A DNA stretch of 64,000 nt. It comes from Pseudomonas borbori. Its GTDB lineage: Bacteria > Pseudomonadota > Gammaproteobacteria > Pseudomonadales > Pseudomonadaceae. Under the pieces are notes generated by a model. That model was not told the DNA's origin. It saw only the letters and a list, made by a program, of their open reading frames with translations, and ran no database searches. This document shows, in pieces, positions 44,493 through 53,567 of the stretch. The translations under genes and the position numbers were made by a program. The stretch is taken from the NCBI RefSeq assembly GCF_900115555.1, contig NZ_FOWX01000027.1, positions 1 to 64,000 of the forward strand, written 5' to 3'. Positions within the stretch are counted from its first letter, which is position 1; each line of letters begins with the position of its first letter.

Positions 44493-46220
44493 ATGAGAAC
44501 CTTTCCCACATTCTGCGCCGGATTGGCGCTGTTCCTGTTGAGCACTTCGCTACTGGCCGAGGCGCGCCTGGTGGTCAGGGTGCAGCCTGCCAATGCCGCG
44601 CTCAAGGAGAATGTGGAAAGCTATATCGGTAGCCTGGGCGAGCGCGATCTCGACGCCTTGCAGCGTTTTCGCCGGGTGGCCGAGGCGCAGGCAGAGCAAG
44701 CCGCGCAGGCCCTGGGTTACTACCAGGCGCAGATCGTCAGCGAGGTGAGCGAGGGCGACCCGTTGCGCCTGACCATCCGCATCGTTCCCGGCGAGCCGGT
44801 CCGGCTGCGTGAGGTAATCCTGCGCATCGACGGACCGGCCAACCAGATGCGCGCGTTTCGTCTGCCCAGCGACCCGCCGCTGAAAGTTGGCGAGGTACTC
44901 AATCACGGCCGTTACGACGCGGCCAAGCGGCAGATCCAGAACCAGGCCTCGCGCTATGGCTTTTTCGCTGGGCGTTTCACCCGTCAACGCCTGCGTATCG
45001 ACCCGCGTGCCGGGGTCGCCGACATCGAACTGATCTACGACAGTGGTCCGCGCTACCTGCTGGGTGCGGTGAGTTTCGAAGGCGATGCGCCCTTCGAGGC
45101 ACAACTGCTGCAACGCATGGTGCCCTTTGCCGGCGACACGCCCTATGACTCCGAGCTGATCGCCGAGCTGTACCAGGCGCTGCGTTCCAGCGGTTATTTC
45201 GAGACGGTGAGCGTCGACGCCAACCCGAGTGCCGCCGAGCAGCAGCGGATTCCAGTCAACGTCCGGCTGCAAGCGCGCAAGCCCCGCAGTATGGGGTTGG
45301 GCCTGGGTTATTCCACCGATGTCGGCCCCCGTGGTCGGGCCAACTGGACGCGCCATTGGGCCAACCCGCAAGGCCACAGTTACGGCGCCGAGATGGAGTT
45401 GTCGGCGCCGCGGCAGAACGTCGGCCTGTGGTACGACGTACCCGGCGATCCACCGCTGACCGACAAGCTGCGCTATGCCGGCGGTTACCAATATGAAGAG
45501 CTGGCCGACACCGACAGCCTCAGCCGCTTGCTGACGGTGGGGCCGGAGTGGCACAGCAAGCTGGACAGCGGCTGGCAGCGGGTCATCTCGTTGAAGTGGC
45601 AGCATGAGCAGTACGAGCTCGGCGACGACTCCGGGTTGAGCACCTTGCTGCTGCCGGGTATCAGCTACGCCTACCTGCGCAGCGACAATCAGGTCGATCC
45701 GCAGCATGGCTATCGCCTGCAATTCGATCTGTCGGCGGCCAAGAACGGCCTGCTCTCCGACGCCGACGTACTGCACGCCAAGGTCCTGCTCAAAGGCTTG
45801 ACCACCCTGGCGGACAAGCATCGCTTGCTCGGCCGGGTGCAGTTCGGCGGCACCGAGTCCGGTGGTTTTTCCGCGGTACCGCCGTCGTTGCGCTTCTTCG
45901 CCGGCGGCGATCAGAGCGTGCGCGGTTACGACTACCAGAGCCTGTCACCGGAAAATGCCCAGGGCGATAAAATCGGCGGCCATTATCTGTTCGCCGCCAG
46001 CGCCGAGTATCAGTACCTTGTGGCCGAGCGCTGGCGCGTGGCGACCTTTGTCGATCAGGGCAACAGCTTCAACTCGCTGGACTTTCCCTCCTTGAAAAGC
46101 GCCGTCGGCATCGGCCTGCGCTGGGTCTCGCCGGTCGGTCCGCTGCGCCTCGACCTGGCTCATCCGCTGGATGACCAGGGCGGGGTGCGGGTGCATTTCT
46201 CCATGGGGCCGGAACTGTGA
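44493..46220 (+). CDS. tamA: TamA outer-membrane assembly factor (BamA/Omp85 family)
   Basis: A 575-residue protein with a signal peptide ending near LLAEARL. Residues about 25-265 form three POTRA modules (e.g. YLLGAVSFEGDAPFEAQLLQRMVPFAGDTPYD). The C-terminal 16-strand barrel includes SMGLGLGYSTDVGPRG and the Omp85 lid motif FFAGGDQSVRGYDYQSL, ending RVHFSMGPEL. With TamB it helps insert outer-membrane proteins such as autotransporters or moves lipids between membranes. Its stop overlaps the tamB GTG start. Confidence 0.94.
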   Translation: MRTFPTFCAGLALFLLSTSLLAEARLVVRVQPANAALKENVESYIGSLGERDLDALQRFRRVAEAQAEQAAQALGYYQAQIVSEVSEGDPLRLTIRIVPGEPVRLREVILRIDGPANQMRAFRLPSDPPLKVGEVLNHGRYDAAKRQIQNQASRYGFFAGRFTRQRLRIDPRAGVADIELIYDSGPRYLLGAVSFEGDAPFEAQLLQRMVPFAGDTPYDSELIAELYQALRSSGYFETVSVDANPSAAEQQRIPVNVRLQARKPRSMGLGLGYSTDVGPRGRANWTRHWANPQGHSYGAEMELSAPRQNVGLWYDVPGDPPLTDKLRYAGGYQYEELADTDSLSRLLTVGPEWHSKLDSGWQRVISLKWQHEQYELGDDSGLSTLLLPGISYAYLRSDNQVDPQHGYRLQFDLSAAKNGLLSDADVLHAKVLLKGLTTLADKHRLLGRVQFGGTESGGFSAVPPSLRFFAGGDQSVRGYDYQSLSPENAQGDKIGGHYLFAASAEYQYLVAERWRVATFVDQGNSFNSLDFPSLKSAVGIGLRWVSPVGPLRLDLAHPLDDQGGVRVHFSMGPEL

Positions 46221-49200
46221 GGCGCGGGCTGAAATACGGCCTCTATGGTCTGCTGGGCGTCCTGTTAGCGCTGGTGCTGGCACTGACCTGGGTACTTGCC
46301 AGCACTGCCGGCAGCCGCTGGGCGCTGGCCCGGGTGCCGGGCTTGCAGGTGAGTAATTTCAGCGGCCAGCTGGGCGGACAGTGGCGTGCCGAGCAGCTGC
46401 GCTGGCAGCAGGGCGAGCATCTGGTGGACGTTCGTCTGGCCGAGATGGTCTGGTCGCCGCTGTGTCTGTTACGCCTGACCCTGTGTGTCGAGCGCCTGCA
46501 GAGCGAGCGCATCGAGTTGCGCTTGCCGCCAGGCGAAGATGAAGAGGGCGACACACCATGGCGCCTGCCGCAGCTGCAGCTGCCATTGGCTGTGCAACTG
46601 GGCGAGGTGCGCATCGGCAGCCTGCAACTCAATGGTGCCGAACAGTTGCAAGGCCTGCAACTAGCGGCACGTTGGACCCGCGAAGGTGTGCAGATCGACA
46701 GCCTGCGCGTGCAGCGCGGCGACTTTGCCCTGGATCTGAGCGGCCAGCTGCGCCCCAGCGGTGACTGGCCCCTGAGTCTTGCCGGCCAGGTGCAGCTACC
46801 GGCGCCCGAGCAACAGGACTGGCAGCTTGCCATACAGATCACCGGTGATGTGCAGCAGAGCCTGCAGGTCACGGCCGCTAGCACCGGCTACCTCACCGGG
46901 CGTTTGCATGGTGAGGTGCAGCCGCTGACGGATAATCTCCCGGCCAGCCTGCAGTTGCATGCCGATGGCTTCAAGGCCAACAGCGAGCTGCCGGATACCT
47001 TGCGCCTGAACAAGATAGAGCTGACGGCCAGCGGCGATTTGGCCGACGGTTACCGGGTCAGTGGCAACGCCGAGTTGCCGGGCGAGGGCGGGCCACTGGA
47101 GTTGACCCTGCAAGGGCTGCTCAAGGCTGACGGCGCCGAGATTGCCAGGTTGAGTCTGAGTGCCAGTGCCGAGCAGCAGCTGCGCCTCAGTGGCCAGTTG
47201 GACTGGCGCGAGGGGTTCGGCCTGGACAGCCGTTTCGACTGGCAGGACTTTCCCTGGCAGCGCCTGTATCCCGATGTGGAACAAGCGCCTGTGGCATTGC
47301 GCCGGCTCAGCGGCGAGCTGGCCTATCGCGACGGCAACTACCTGGGCCACTTCGCCGCCGCGCTGGATGGCCCGGCCGGGGCGTTCAGCCTGGAGAGTCC
47401 GCTCAGTGGCGATTTGCAGCAGCTACACCTGCCCGATCTGCAACTGCGCGCCGGCCAAGGGCGGGCCGATGGCCAGCTGACCCTGGGCTTTACCGATGGC
47501 CTGCGCTGGGATGCGCGCTTGCAGCTGCACGACCTGGATCCGGCCTACTGGCTGGCGGAACTGCCGGGTACCCTGGGCGGGCCGCTGCACAGCCAGGGCG
47601 AGCTGGCCGATCAGCACCTGAGCCTGAATGCCCAGATCGACCTCAACGGCCGTTTGCGTGGCCAGCCGGCGCAGTTCCAGGCCGAGGCCACTGGCAGCGG
47701 CGAGCACTGGGCGCTGCAGCGTCTGGCTCTGCGTCTGGGCGACAATCGCATCGCCGGCAGTGGCGAGCTGAATCAGCGCCTGAGCGGACAGTTGCGCGTC
47801 AACCTGCCGCGCCTAGGCCAGCTCTGGCCGCACTTGCAGGGGCAGCTCCAGGGCCAGCTCGACTTGGCGGGCAGCCTGCAGGCGCCACAAGGCCAGCTGA
47901 GCCTGCAGGGACAGCGCCTGGCCTACACCGACCAGCGTCTGCAGCGCCTGCAACTCGATGCGGCGCTCGATAGTGCCCAGCAGGCGCGGGTCGAACTGGA
48001 CGCCCAGGGCATTGTTCTGGGGGAAACCGAGCTGGGCCGCTTGACGGCCAGCGGGCAGGGCGATCGGCGCCAGCAGCGACTGCAGCTCAAGCTCGACGGA
48101 CCCTTGCTGCAGAGCGCCCTGGCCATTGCCGGCCGCCTGGACAACGACGCCTGGCGCGGGCAACTGAGCAGCGCCGAGGTACAGAGCGGCGGCCAGGACT
48201 GGCGCTTGCAGCAGCCTGCCGGCCTGGTGCGCCTGGGCAACGGCCAACTCAGCCTCGCGGCGCACTGCTGGCGTTCCGCCGCGGCCAGCCTGTGCGGCGA
48301 GGATCAACGCCTGCTGCCCGAGCCCAGGTTGCGCTATCGCCTGCGCGACTTTCCCCTCGACAGCCTGGCGCCCTGGCTGCCCAGGGACTTCGCCTGGCAA
48401 GGCCTGCTGAATGCCGAGGTGCAACTCAACGTGCCGGCCGCGGGGCCGAGTGGTCGGGTCGTGCTGGATGCCGGCAGCGGCACCTGGCGCATGCGCGATC
48501 GGGACCAGTGGCTGGACTTCGCCTACGACAGCCTGCGCCTGGAGAGCCAGCTGAGTCCGCAGCGAATCGATAGCCGGCTGAACCTGCGCGGGCCGAAAAT
48601 CGGCGAGCTGTCGCTGCAGGCGCGTCTCGACCCGCGTCCGGCGAGCAAGCCACTGGCCGGCGATTTCCATTTGAGCGGGCTGGATCTGGCGCTGGCGCGG
48701 CCGTTCCTGCCGATGGTCGAGCACCTGGCGGGCCGGCTCGACGGCACTGGCAAGCTGTCCGGCAGCTTGCTGGCGCCGCACGTCGATGGCCGCTTGCAGC
48801 TCAGCGGGGGCCAACTGTCCGGCGACCAACTGCCCATGACGGTCGAGGCGTTGCAGGTGGACGCGCGGATTGCCGGGGAAAGCCTGCAGCTCAGCGGCGG
48901 CTGGCGCAGTGGCGAGCGGGGCCAGGCCAGCCTGGCCGGCGAGCTGTCCTGGCGCACCGGGCTGCAGGGCGAGTTGCGCCTGCGCGGCAGTCACCTGCCG
49001 GTCGACATCGAACCCTATGCGCAGCTGCAGGTCGAGCCGGATCTGGCCCTGCGCATCGCTGCCGAGCAGTTGTCGATAGCCGGCAAAGTGCTGATCCCGC
49101 GCGGCAAGATCGTCATCCGCGAGTTGCCGCCTTCGACGGTCAAGGTCTCCGACGATGCGCTGATTGTCGGCAGCGAAAGCGTCGAGCAGCAGCCGCTGGC

Positions 49201-49888
49201 GATCGCCATGGACATCGATGTCGAAGTGGGGCAGGAACGCCTGAGCTTCAGTGGCTTCGGCCTCAATGCCGATCTGGCCGGACGCGTGCATGTCGGCAAT
49301 GACCTCGACACCCGCGGCGAATTGAGCCTGAACAATGGCCGTTATCGTGCCTATGGCCAGCGCTTGACCATCCGCCGTGCGCGCTTGCTGTTCGCCGGCC
49401 CCATCGATCAGCCCTACCTGGATGTCGAGGCAATTCGCCGGGTCGATTCGGTGGTCGCCGGCCTGCGCCTGAGCGGCAATGCCGAACAGCCCACCAGCGA
49501 GGTGTTTTCCGAGCCGGCCATGAGTCAGCAGCAGGCGCTGTCCTACCTGGTGCTGGGACGGCCGTTGGGACAGAGCAGCGGCGACAACAACCTGCTGGCC
49601 CAGGCGGCGCTCGCCATGGGGCTGGCCGGCAGCGCACCCCTGACCGGCGGCCTGGCCCAGGGATTGGGCATCAAGGATTTCCAGCTGGACACCGCAGGTA
49701 GCGGATCGAGCACCAGCGTGGTGGCCAGCGGCAGCCTGTCGGAGCGCCTGAGCTTGCGTTACGGGGTCGGCGTGTTCGAGCCGGCGAACACCATCGCGTT
49801 GCGCTACGAGCTGAGCAAGCGGCTCTATCTCGAGGCGGCCAGCGGCCTGGCCAGTTCTCTGGACCTGTTCTACCGACGCGATTTCTAG
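46217..49888 (+). CDS. tamB: TamB translocation and assembly module protein
   Basis: A 1223-residue AsmA-like protein that starts at GTG 46217, overlapping the tamA stop (GTGA), which couples translation. One N-terminal membrane anchor (YGLYGLLGVLLALVLALTWV) precedes a long beta-rich groove region with many alternating Gln/Leu strands. The C-terminal DUF490/TamB domain holds LTIRRARLLFAGPIDQPYLD, QQALSYLVLGRPLG and ends SSLDLFYRRDF, the TamB signature. It spans the periplasm to TamA. The very high Gln/Leu/Ala content is typical for the family in pseudomonads. Confidence 0.94.
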   Translation: MRRGLKYGLYGLLGVLLALVLALTWVLASTAGSRWALARVPGLQVSNFSGQLGGQWRAEQLRWQQGEHLVDVRLAEMVWSPLCLLRLTLCVERLQSERIELRLPPGEDEEGDTPWRLPQLQLPLAVQLGEVRIGSLQLNGAEQLQGLQLAARWTREGVQIDSLRVQRGDFALDLSGQLRPSGDWPLSLAGQVQLPAPEQQDWQLAIQITGDVQQSLQVTAASTGYLTGRLHGEVQPLTDNLPASLQLHADGFKANSELPDTLRLNKIELTASGDLADGYRVSGNAELPGEGGPLELTLQGLLKADGAEIARLSLSASAEQQLRLSGQLDWREGFGLDSRFDWQDFPWQRLYPDVEQAPVALRRLSGELAYRDGNYLGHFAAALDGPAGAFSLESPLSGDLQQLHLPDLQLRAGQGRADGQLTLGFTDGLRWDARLQLHDLDPAYWLAELPGTLGGPLHSQGELADQHLSLNAQIDLNGRLRGQPAQFQAEATGSGEHWALQRLALRLGDNRIAGSGELNQRLSGQLRVNLPRLGQLWPHLQGQLQGQLDLAGSLQAPQGQLSLQGQRLAYTDQRLQRLQLDAALDSAQQARVELDAQGIVLGETELGRLTASGQGDRRQQRLQLKLDGPLLQSALAIAGRLDNDAWRGQLSSAEVQSGGQDWRLQQPAGLVRLGNGQLSLAAHCWRSAAASLCGEDQRLLPEPRLRYRLRDFPLDSLAPWLPRDFAWQGLLNAEVQLNVPAAGPSGRVVLDAGSGTWRMRDRDQWLDFAYDSLRLESQLSPQRIDSRLNLRGPKIGELSLQARLDPRPASKPLAGDFHLSGLDLALARPFLPMVEHLAGRLDGTGKLSGSLLAPHVDGRLQLSGGQLSGDQLPMTVEALQVDARIAGESLQLSGGWRSGERGQASLAGELSWRTGLQGELRLRGSHLPVDIEPYAQLQVEPDLALRIAAEQLSIAGKVLIPRGKIVIRELPPSTVKVSDDALIVGSESVEQQPLAIAMDIDVEVGQERLSFSGFGLNADLAGRVHVGNDLDTRGELSLNNGRYRAYGQRLTIRRARLLFAGPIDQPYLDVEAIRRVDSVVAGLRLSGNAEQPTSEVFSEPAMSQQQALSYLVLGRPLGQSSGDNNLLAQAALAMGLAGSAPLTGGLAQGLGIKDFQLDTAGSGSSTSVVASGSLSERLSLRYGVGVFEPANTIALRYELSKRLYLEAASGLASSLDLFYRRDF

Positions 49889-50172
49889 TGACTCCGGGGC
49901 GTGGCGAACTTTCGCTGGCAATCGAGGTGCTGAGGTAGTTGTTGAATGTGCGGTGGCTCAGCGAAATTTGGCTATTTATATCTGGTTTATTCGGCTAATA
50001 GCGGCAATAACAGCTAAGCATTGTATTTTAAATAGCTAATTTGACTGCTCGTCTCTTCATATACTGGCGCCCTTGCCGGATGCGTAGCTGATGGCGTCAC
50101 GCTGCCTACCCGGCGGTCGAGCATGCGAAGGGTACCCAACCTCGCGACTACTACAAGAATAAGGAACCTTAG
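49889..50172. other. AT-rich spacer before the alanine/glycine symporter gene
   Basis: No gene seen in 284 bases. The part from about 49955 to 50065 is AT-rich (TTTAAATAGCTAATTTGAC near 50025-50044), a probable promoter region for agcS. No terminator with a T tract was found behind tamB. Confidence 0.5.
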
Positions 50173-51549
50173 ATGGAAACCCTCAACACTCTGGTCAATC
50201 AACTCAATGGTCTCGTCTGGGGCCCGCCGATGCTGGTGATGATCCTCGGCACCGGGCTGTTCCTGATGCTGCGCCTGAAATTCATGCCACTGAGCAAGAT
50301 CGGCGCCGGTTTCCAACTGATGTGGCAAGGGCGCAAGAAAGGCGATGCGGAAAGCGGCGAGATCACTCCGTTTCAGGCCTTGATGACCTGTCTGGCGGCC
50401 ACTGTCGGTACCGGCAATATCGCCGGTGTCGCCACGGCGATCTTCCTCGGTGGTCCCGGCGCCCTGTTCTGGATGTGGTGCACCGCCCTGGTCGGCATGG
50501 CCACCAAGTACGCTGAAGTGGTGCTGGCGGTGCATTACCGCGAGAAGGACGAGCGCGGCGAGCATGTTGGCGGGCCGATGTACGCGATCAAGAACGGCCT
50601 GGGCAAGAAGTGGCTGTGGCTGGGTACTGCGTTCGCCATCTTCGGCGGCTTCGCCGGGTTCGGCATCGGCAACATGGTTCAGGTCAACAGCATGGCCGCG
50701 GCCCTCGAGGCGACTTTCGCCGTGCCGCTGTGGCTGACCGGTCTGGTCACCATGCTCTTCGTCGGCATGGTCATCCTCGGTGGCATCAAGCGTATCGGTA
50801 AGGTTGCCGCTACCCTGGTGCCCTTCATGTGCGTGGCCTACATCATCGCCGCCATCGTGGTGCTGGTGGTCAACGCGGCGCAGATTCCCGCCGCCTTCGA
50901 GATGATCTTCACCTATGCCTTCACCCCTGTTGCAGCAACTGGCGGTTTCGCCGGAGCGGCGGTCATGGCTGCGATCCGCTTCGGTGTGGCGCGCGGCATC
51001 TTCTCCAACGAAGCAGGCCTGGGCACCGCCGGTATCGCCCAGGCGGCCGGTACCACCAACAGCGCGGTGCGCTCGGGCATGATCGGCATGCTCGGCACCT
51101 TTATCGACACCATCGTCATCTGCAGCCTGACTGGCCTGGCGATCATCTGTTCCGGCGTCTGGACCGGAGGCCTCAGCGGTGCGGCACTCTCGGCGGCGGC
51201 CTTCGAGTCGGCCATGCCGGGTGTCGGTGGTTATGTTCTGACCATCGCCCTGGTGGTATTCGCCTTCACCACCATCCTCGGCTGGAGCTACTTCGGCGAG
51301 AAATGCTGGGAGTTCATGGTCGGCACCAAGGCCATCCTGCCGTTCCGCATCCTCTGGGTTCTGGCCGTGCCGTTCGGCGCTGTCGCCCAGCTGGACTTCG
51401 CCTGGCTGGTTGCCGACACCCTCAACGGCCTGATGGCAATCCCCAACCTGTTGTCGCTGTTGCTGCTCAGTCCGGTGGTGGTCAAGCTGACCCGCGACCA
51501 CTTTGCCCGTGATGTTCGCGTGGGTGGCATCGAAAGCCTGCAGCGTTAA
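50173..51549 (+). CDS. Alanine/glycine:cation symporter (AgcS family)
   Basis: A 458-residue integral membrane protein with about ten segments. Family motifs: VWGPPMLVMILGTGLFLMLR at the N-terminus, ACLAATVGTGNIAGVATAI-like CLAATVGTGNIAGVA, GGPMYAIKNGLGKKW, and ARGIFSNEAGLGTAGIAQAA. It takes up alanine or glycine with sodium. It is a single-gene unit with AAGGAACC before the ATG and a terminator after it (51604). Confidence 0.93.
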   Translation: METLNTLVNQLNGLVWGPPMLVMILGTGLFLMLRLKFMPLSKIGAGFQLMWQGRKKGDAESGEITPFQALMTCLAATVGTGNIAGVATAIFLGGPGALFWMWCTALVGMATKYAEVVLAVHYREKDERGEHVGGPMYAIKNGLGKKWLWLGTAFAIFGGFAGFGIGNMVQVNSMAAALEATFAVPLWLTGLVTMLFVGMVILGGIKRIGKVAATLVPFMCVAYIIAAIVVLVVNAAQIPAAFEMIFTYAFTPVAATGGFAGAAVMAAIRFGVARGIFSNEAGLGTAGIAQAAGTTNSAVRSGMIGMLGTFIDTIVICSLTGLAIICSGVWTGGLSGAALSAAAFESAMPGVGGYVLTIALVVFAFTTILGWSYFGEKCWEFMVGTKAILPFRILWVLAVPFGAVAQLDFAWLVADTLNGLMAIPNLLSLLLLSPVVVKLTRDHFARDVRVGGIESLQR

Positions 51550-51603
51550 GCCGTACCGGTTGATCGAGTCGCCTGAGATAGGCGCCAGTTATCTGCCGTA
51601 ATG

Positions 51604-51630
51604 AAAAAGCCCCGGATTTCGGGGCTTTTT
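51604..51630 (+). terminator. Rho-independent terminator between agcS-type gene and tpx
   Basis: AAAAAGCCCCG and CGGGGCTTTTT flank a short ATTT-type loop, giving a stem followed by five T residues; the A run on the other side could terminate in both directions. Confidence 0.92.
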
Positions 51631-51696
51631 CATGGGCGTCATGCTTAAATCTGGCTTGGCATTTTCGCTTACATTCCCAGCAAGAGGACACTTCCG

Positions 51697-52197
51697 ATGG
51701 CACAAGTAACCCTGCATGGTTCCCCGGTACAAGTCGATGGCCAGCTGCCGCAGGTCGGTCAGCAAGCCCCGGCCTTCTCCCTGGTCGGCACCGGTCTGGC
51801 CGATGTCAGCCTGGCCAGCCTGGCGGGCAAGCGCAAGGTGTTGAATATTTTTCCCAGCATCGATACCCCGACCTGTGCGACCTCGGTGCGCACCTTCAAT
51901 GCCAGTGCCAGCAAACTGGATAACACCGTGGTGCTGTGCATTTCCGCCGACCTGCCGTTCGCCCAGGCGCGCTTCTGCGGTGCCGAAGGCCTGGACAACG
52001 TGGTTAACCTGTCGACCATGCGCGGTGCCGGCTTTCTCAAGGACTACGGCGTGGCCATCGCCGACGGCCCGCTGACCGGCGTCGCCGCCCGCGCCGTGGT
52101 GGTGCTGGACGAGCACGACAAGGTCCTGCACAGCGAACTGGTCGGCGAGATCGGCGACGAGCCGAATTACGAGGCGGCCCTGGCTGCACTCAAGTAA
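51697..52197 (+). CDS. tpx: Thiol peroxidase (2-Cys, Tpx)
   Basis: A 166-residue peroxiredoxin of standard length. The peroxidatic cysteine is C60 in PSIDTPTCATSVRTF and the resolving cysteine C94 in ARFCGAEG, the Tpx-type spacing. Other family residues are the SADLPFAQ segment and STMRGAGFLKDYGV. It reduces hydroperoxides using thioredoxin. GAGGACACTTCCG precedes the ATG. It is monocistronic, between two hairpins. Confidence 0.95.
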   Translation: MAQVTLHGSPVQVDGQLPQVGQQAPAFSLVGTGLADVSLASLAGKRKVLNIFPSIDTPTCATSVRTFNASASKLDNTVVLCISADLPFAQARFCGAEGLDNVVNLSTMRGAGFLKDYGVAIADGPLTGVAARAVVVLDEHDKVLHSELVGEIGDEPNYEAALAALK

Positions 52198-52215
52198 CAC
52201 CTGGCAACACTCCCG

Positions 52216-52236
52216 ACGGCCTCCCTTGGAGGCCGT
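52216..52236 (+). terminator. Hairpin after tpx
   Basis: ACGGCCTCC (52216-52224) pairs with GGAGGCCGT (52228-52236) over a three-base loop; only a short T run follows, so it is a weaker terminator. Confidence 0.7.
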
Positions 52237-52355
52237 TTCCATTTATGGCTCAGTGGCTTAGCTACCTCAGCCGGAAGTAAATAGCCGGTAAAGAGGCTTT
52301 GCTTCGAGCCTGACACTGCTTATCGTTCAGGCATTCCAAGGAAGCTATCCCCGCC

Positions 52356-53567
52356 ATGCCTGAGACAACCGCAATGCCCCATGCTACGAAGCAGTCGCGC
52401 CAATGGCTGATTGGCCTGATTCTATTAGCGCTGCTGCTCATCCTGATCTGGTGGTTCTGGCCGGCCAAGCCGGAGGCACCCTCTGCTGGTCGCTGGCGCG
52501 ATGGAGGGCCGGTGCCGGTGCGGGTGGCGACTGTCACGCAGGGCGATTTTCCGGTCGAGCTGAAGGCCCTGGGTACGGTGACCGCCTACAACACGGTCAA
52601 TGTGCGTGGCCGGGTGGACGGCGAGCTGGTCAAGCTGCTGTTCGAGGACGGCCAGCGAGTCGAGGCCGGTGATCTGCTCGCGGTGATCGATCCGCGACCC
52701 TATGAAGTGGCCCTGCAGCAGGCCCTCGGGGTGCAACAGGAAAATCAGGCGCAGTTGCGCAATGCCGAGGCGGACCTGGCGCGTTACCGTGGCCTGTACG
52801 CCGAAGACTCGATCGCCAAACAGACCCTCGACACCCAGCAGGCCCTGGTCAACCAGTACCGCGGCACCCTCAAGAGCAATCAGGCCGCGGTCGCCGAGGC
52901 GCGCCTCAATCTCGACTTCACGCAGGTGCGCGCGCCCATCAGCGGACGGCTCGGTCTGCGTCAGGTGGATCTCGGTAACCTGGTCAGTTCCGGCGATGCG
53001 CTGCCGCTGGTGGTGATTACCCAGACCCTGCCGATTGCCCTGATGTTCACCTTGCCCGAAGCCGAGTTGCCGGCGGTGCTGCGCCCGTTCAGGGCGGGGC
53101 AGACCTTGCGCGTCGAGGCCTGGGATCGCAGCGAGAAACTCAAACTGGCCGAGGGGAGGCTCGAGAGCCTGGATAACCTGATCGATACCGCCACCGGTAC
53201 GGTCAAGCTCAAGGCGCGCTTCGAGAATGCCGAAGAGCTGCTGTTTCCCAATCAGTTCGTCAACGTCCGCCTGCTGGTGGAAACCCGCGAGCAGGCCCTG
53301 CTGATTCCCGCGGCGGCCCTGCAGTTCGGTACGCGCGGTACCTTCGTCTATGTGATCGATGAGCACGACAAGGTGCAGGTGCGATCGATAGTGGCGGGGC
53401 CGAGCAATGGCCGGATGACGCTGGTCGAGGAGGGCGTCGCCGTTGGCGAGCGCCTGGTGCTGGAGGGCACCGACCGCCTGCGTGACGGCAGTCTGGTCGA
53501 GGTGGTCGGCGAAGGCCAGGCACCCACCGTCAAGCAAACCAGCGTACGGACACCGGCGGACGCATGA
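52356..53567 (+). CDS. muxA: RND efflux periplasmic adaptor (MuxA/MdtA-like)
   Basis: A 403-residue membrane-fusion protein with an N-terminal anchor (WLIGLILLALLLILIWWFW, residues about 17-35) and no lipobox. The lipoyl halves and hairpin are visible: VNVRGRVDGELVKLLFEDGQRV, LGVQQENQAQLRNAEADLARY, and ARLNLDFTQVRAPISGRLGLRQVDLGNLV. It links the inner-membrane pump to the outer-membrane channel. The operon layout, adaptor, two RND pumps and outer-membrane factor, identifies the MuxABC-OpmB/MdtABC type. It overlaps the next gene by ATGA. Confidence 0.9.
   Translation: MPETTAMPHATKQSRQWLIGLILLALLLILIWWFWPAKPEAPSAGRWRDGGPVPVRVATVTQGDFPVELKALGTVTAYNTVNVRGRVDGELVKLLFEDGQRVEAGDLLAVIDPRPYEVALQQALGVQQENQAQLRNAEADLARYRGLYAEDSIAKQTLDTQQALVNQYRGTLKSNQAAVAEARLNLDFTQVRAPISGRLGLRQVDLGNLVSSGDALPLVVITQTLPIALMFTLPEAELPAVLRPFRAGQTLRVEAWDRSEKLKLAEGRLESLDNLIDTATGTVKLKARFENAEELLFPNQFVNVRLLVETREQALLIPAAALQFGTRGTFVYVIDEHDKVQVRSIVAGPSNGRMTLVEEGVAVGERLVLEGTDRLRDGSLVEVVGEGQAPTVKQTSVRTPADA

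Noticed and set aside
47813..49921. A 702-residue minus-strand frame antisense to tamB
   Set aside because: Gln/Leu/Ala-rich complement of tamB without motifs; no promoter or partner.
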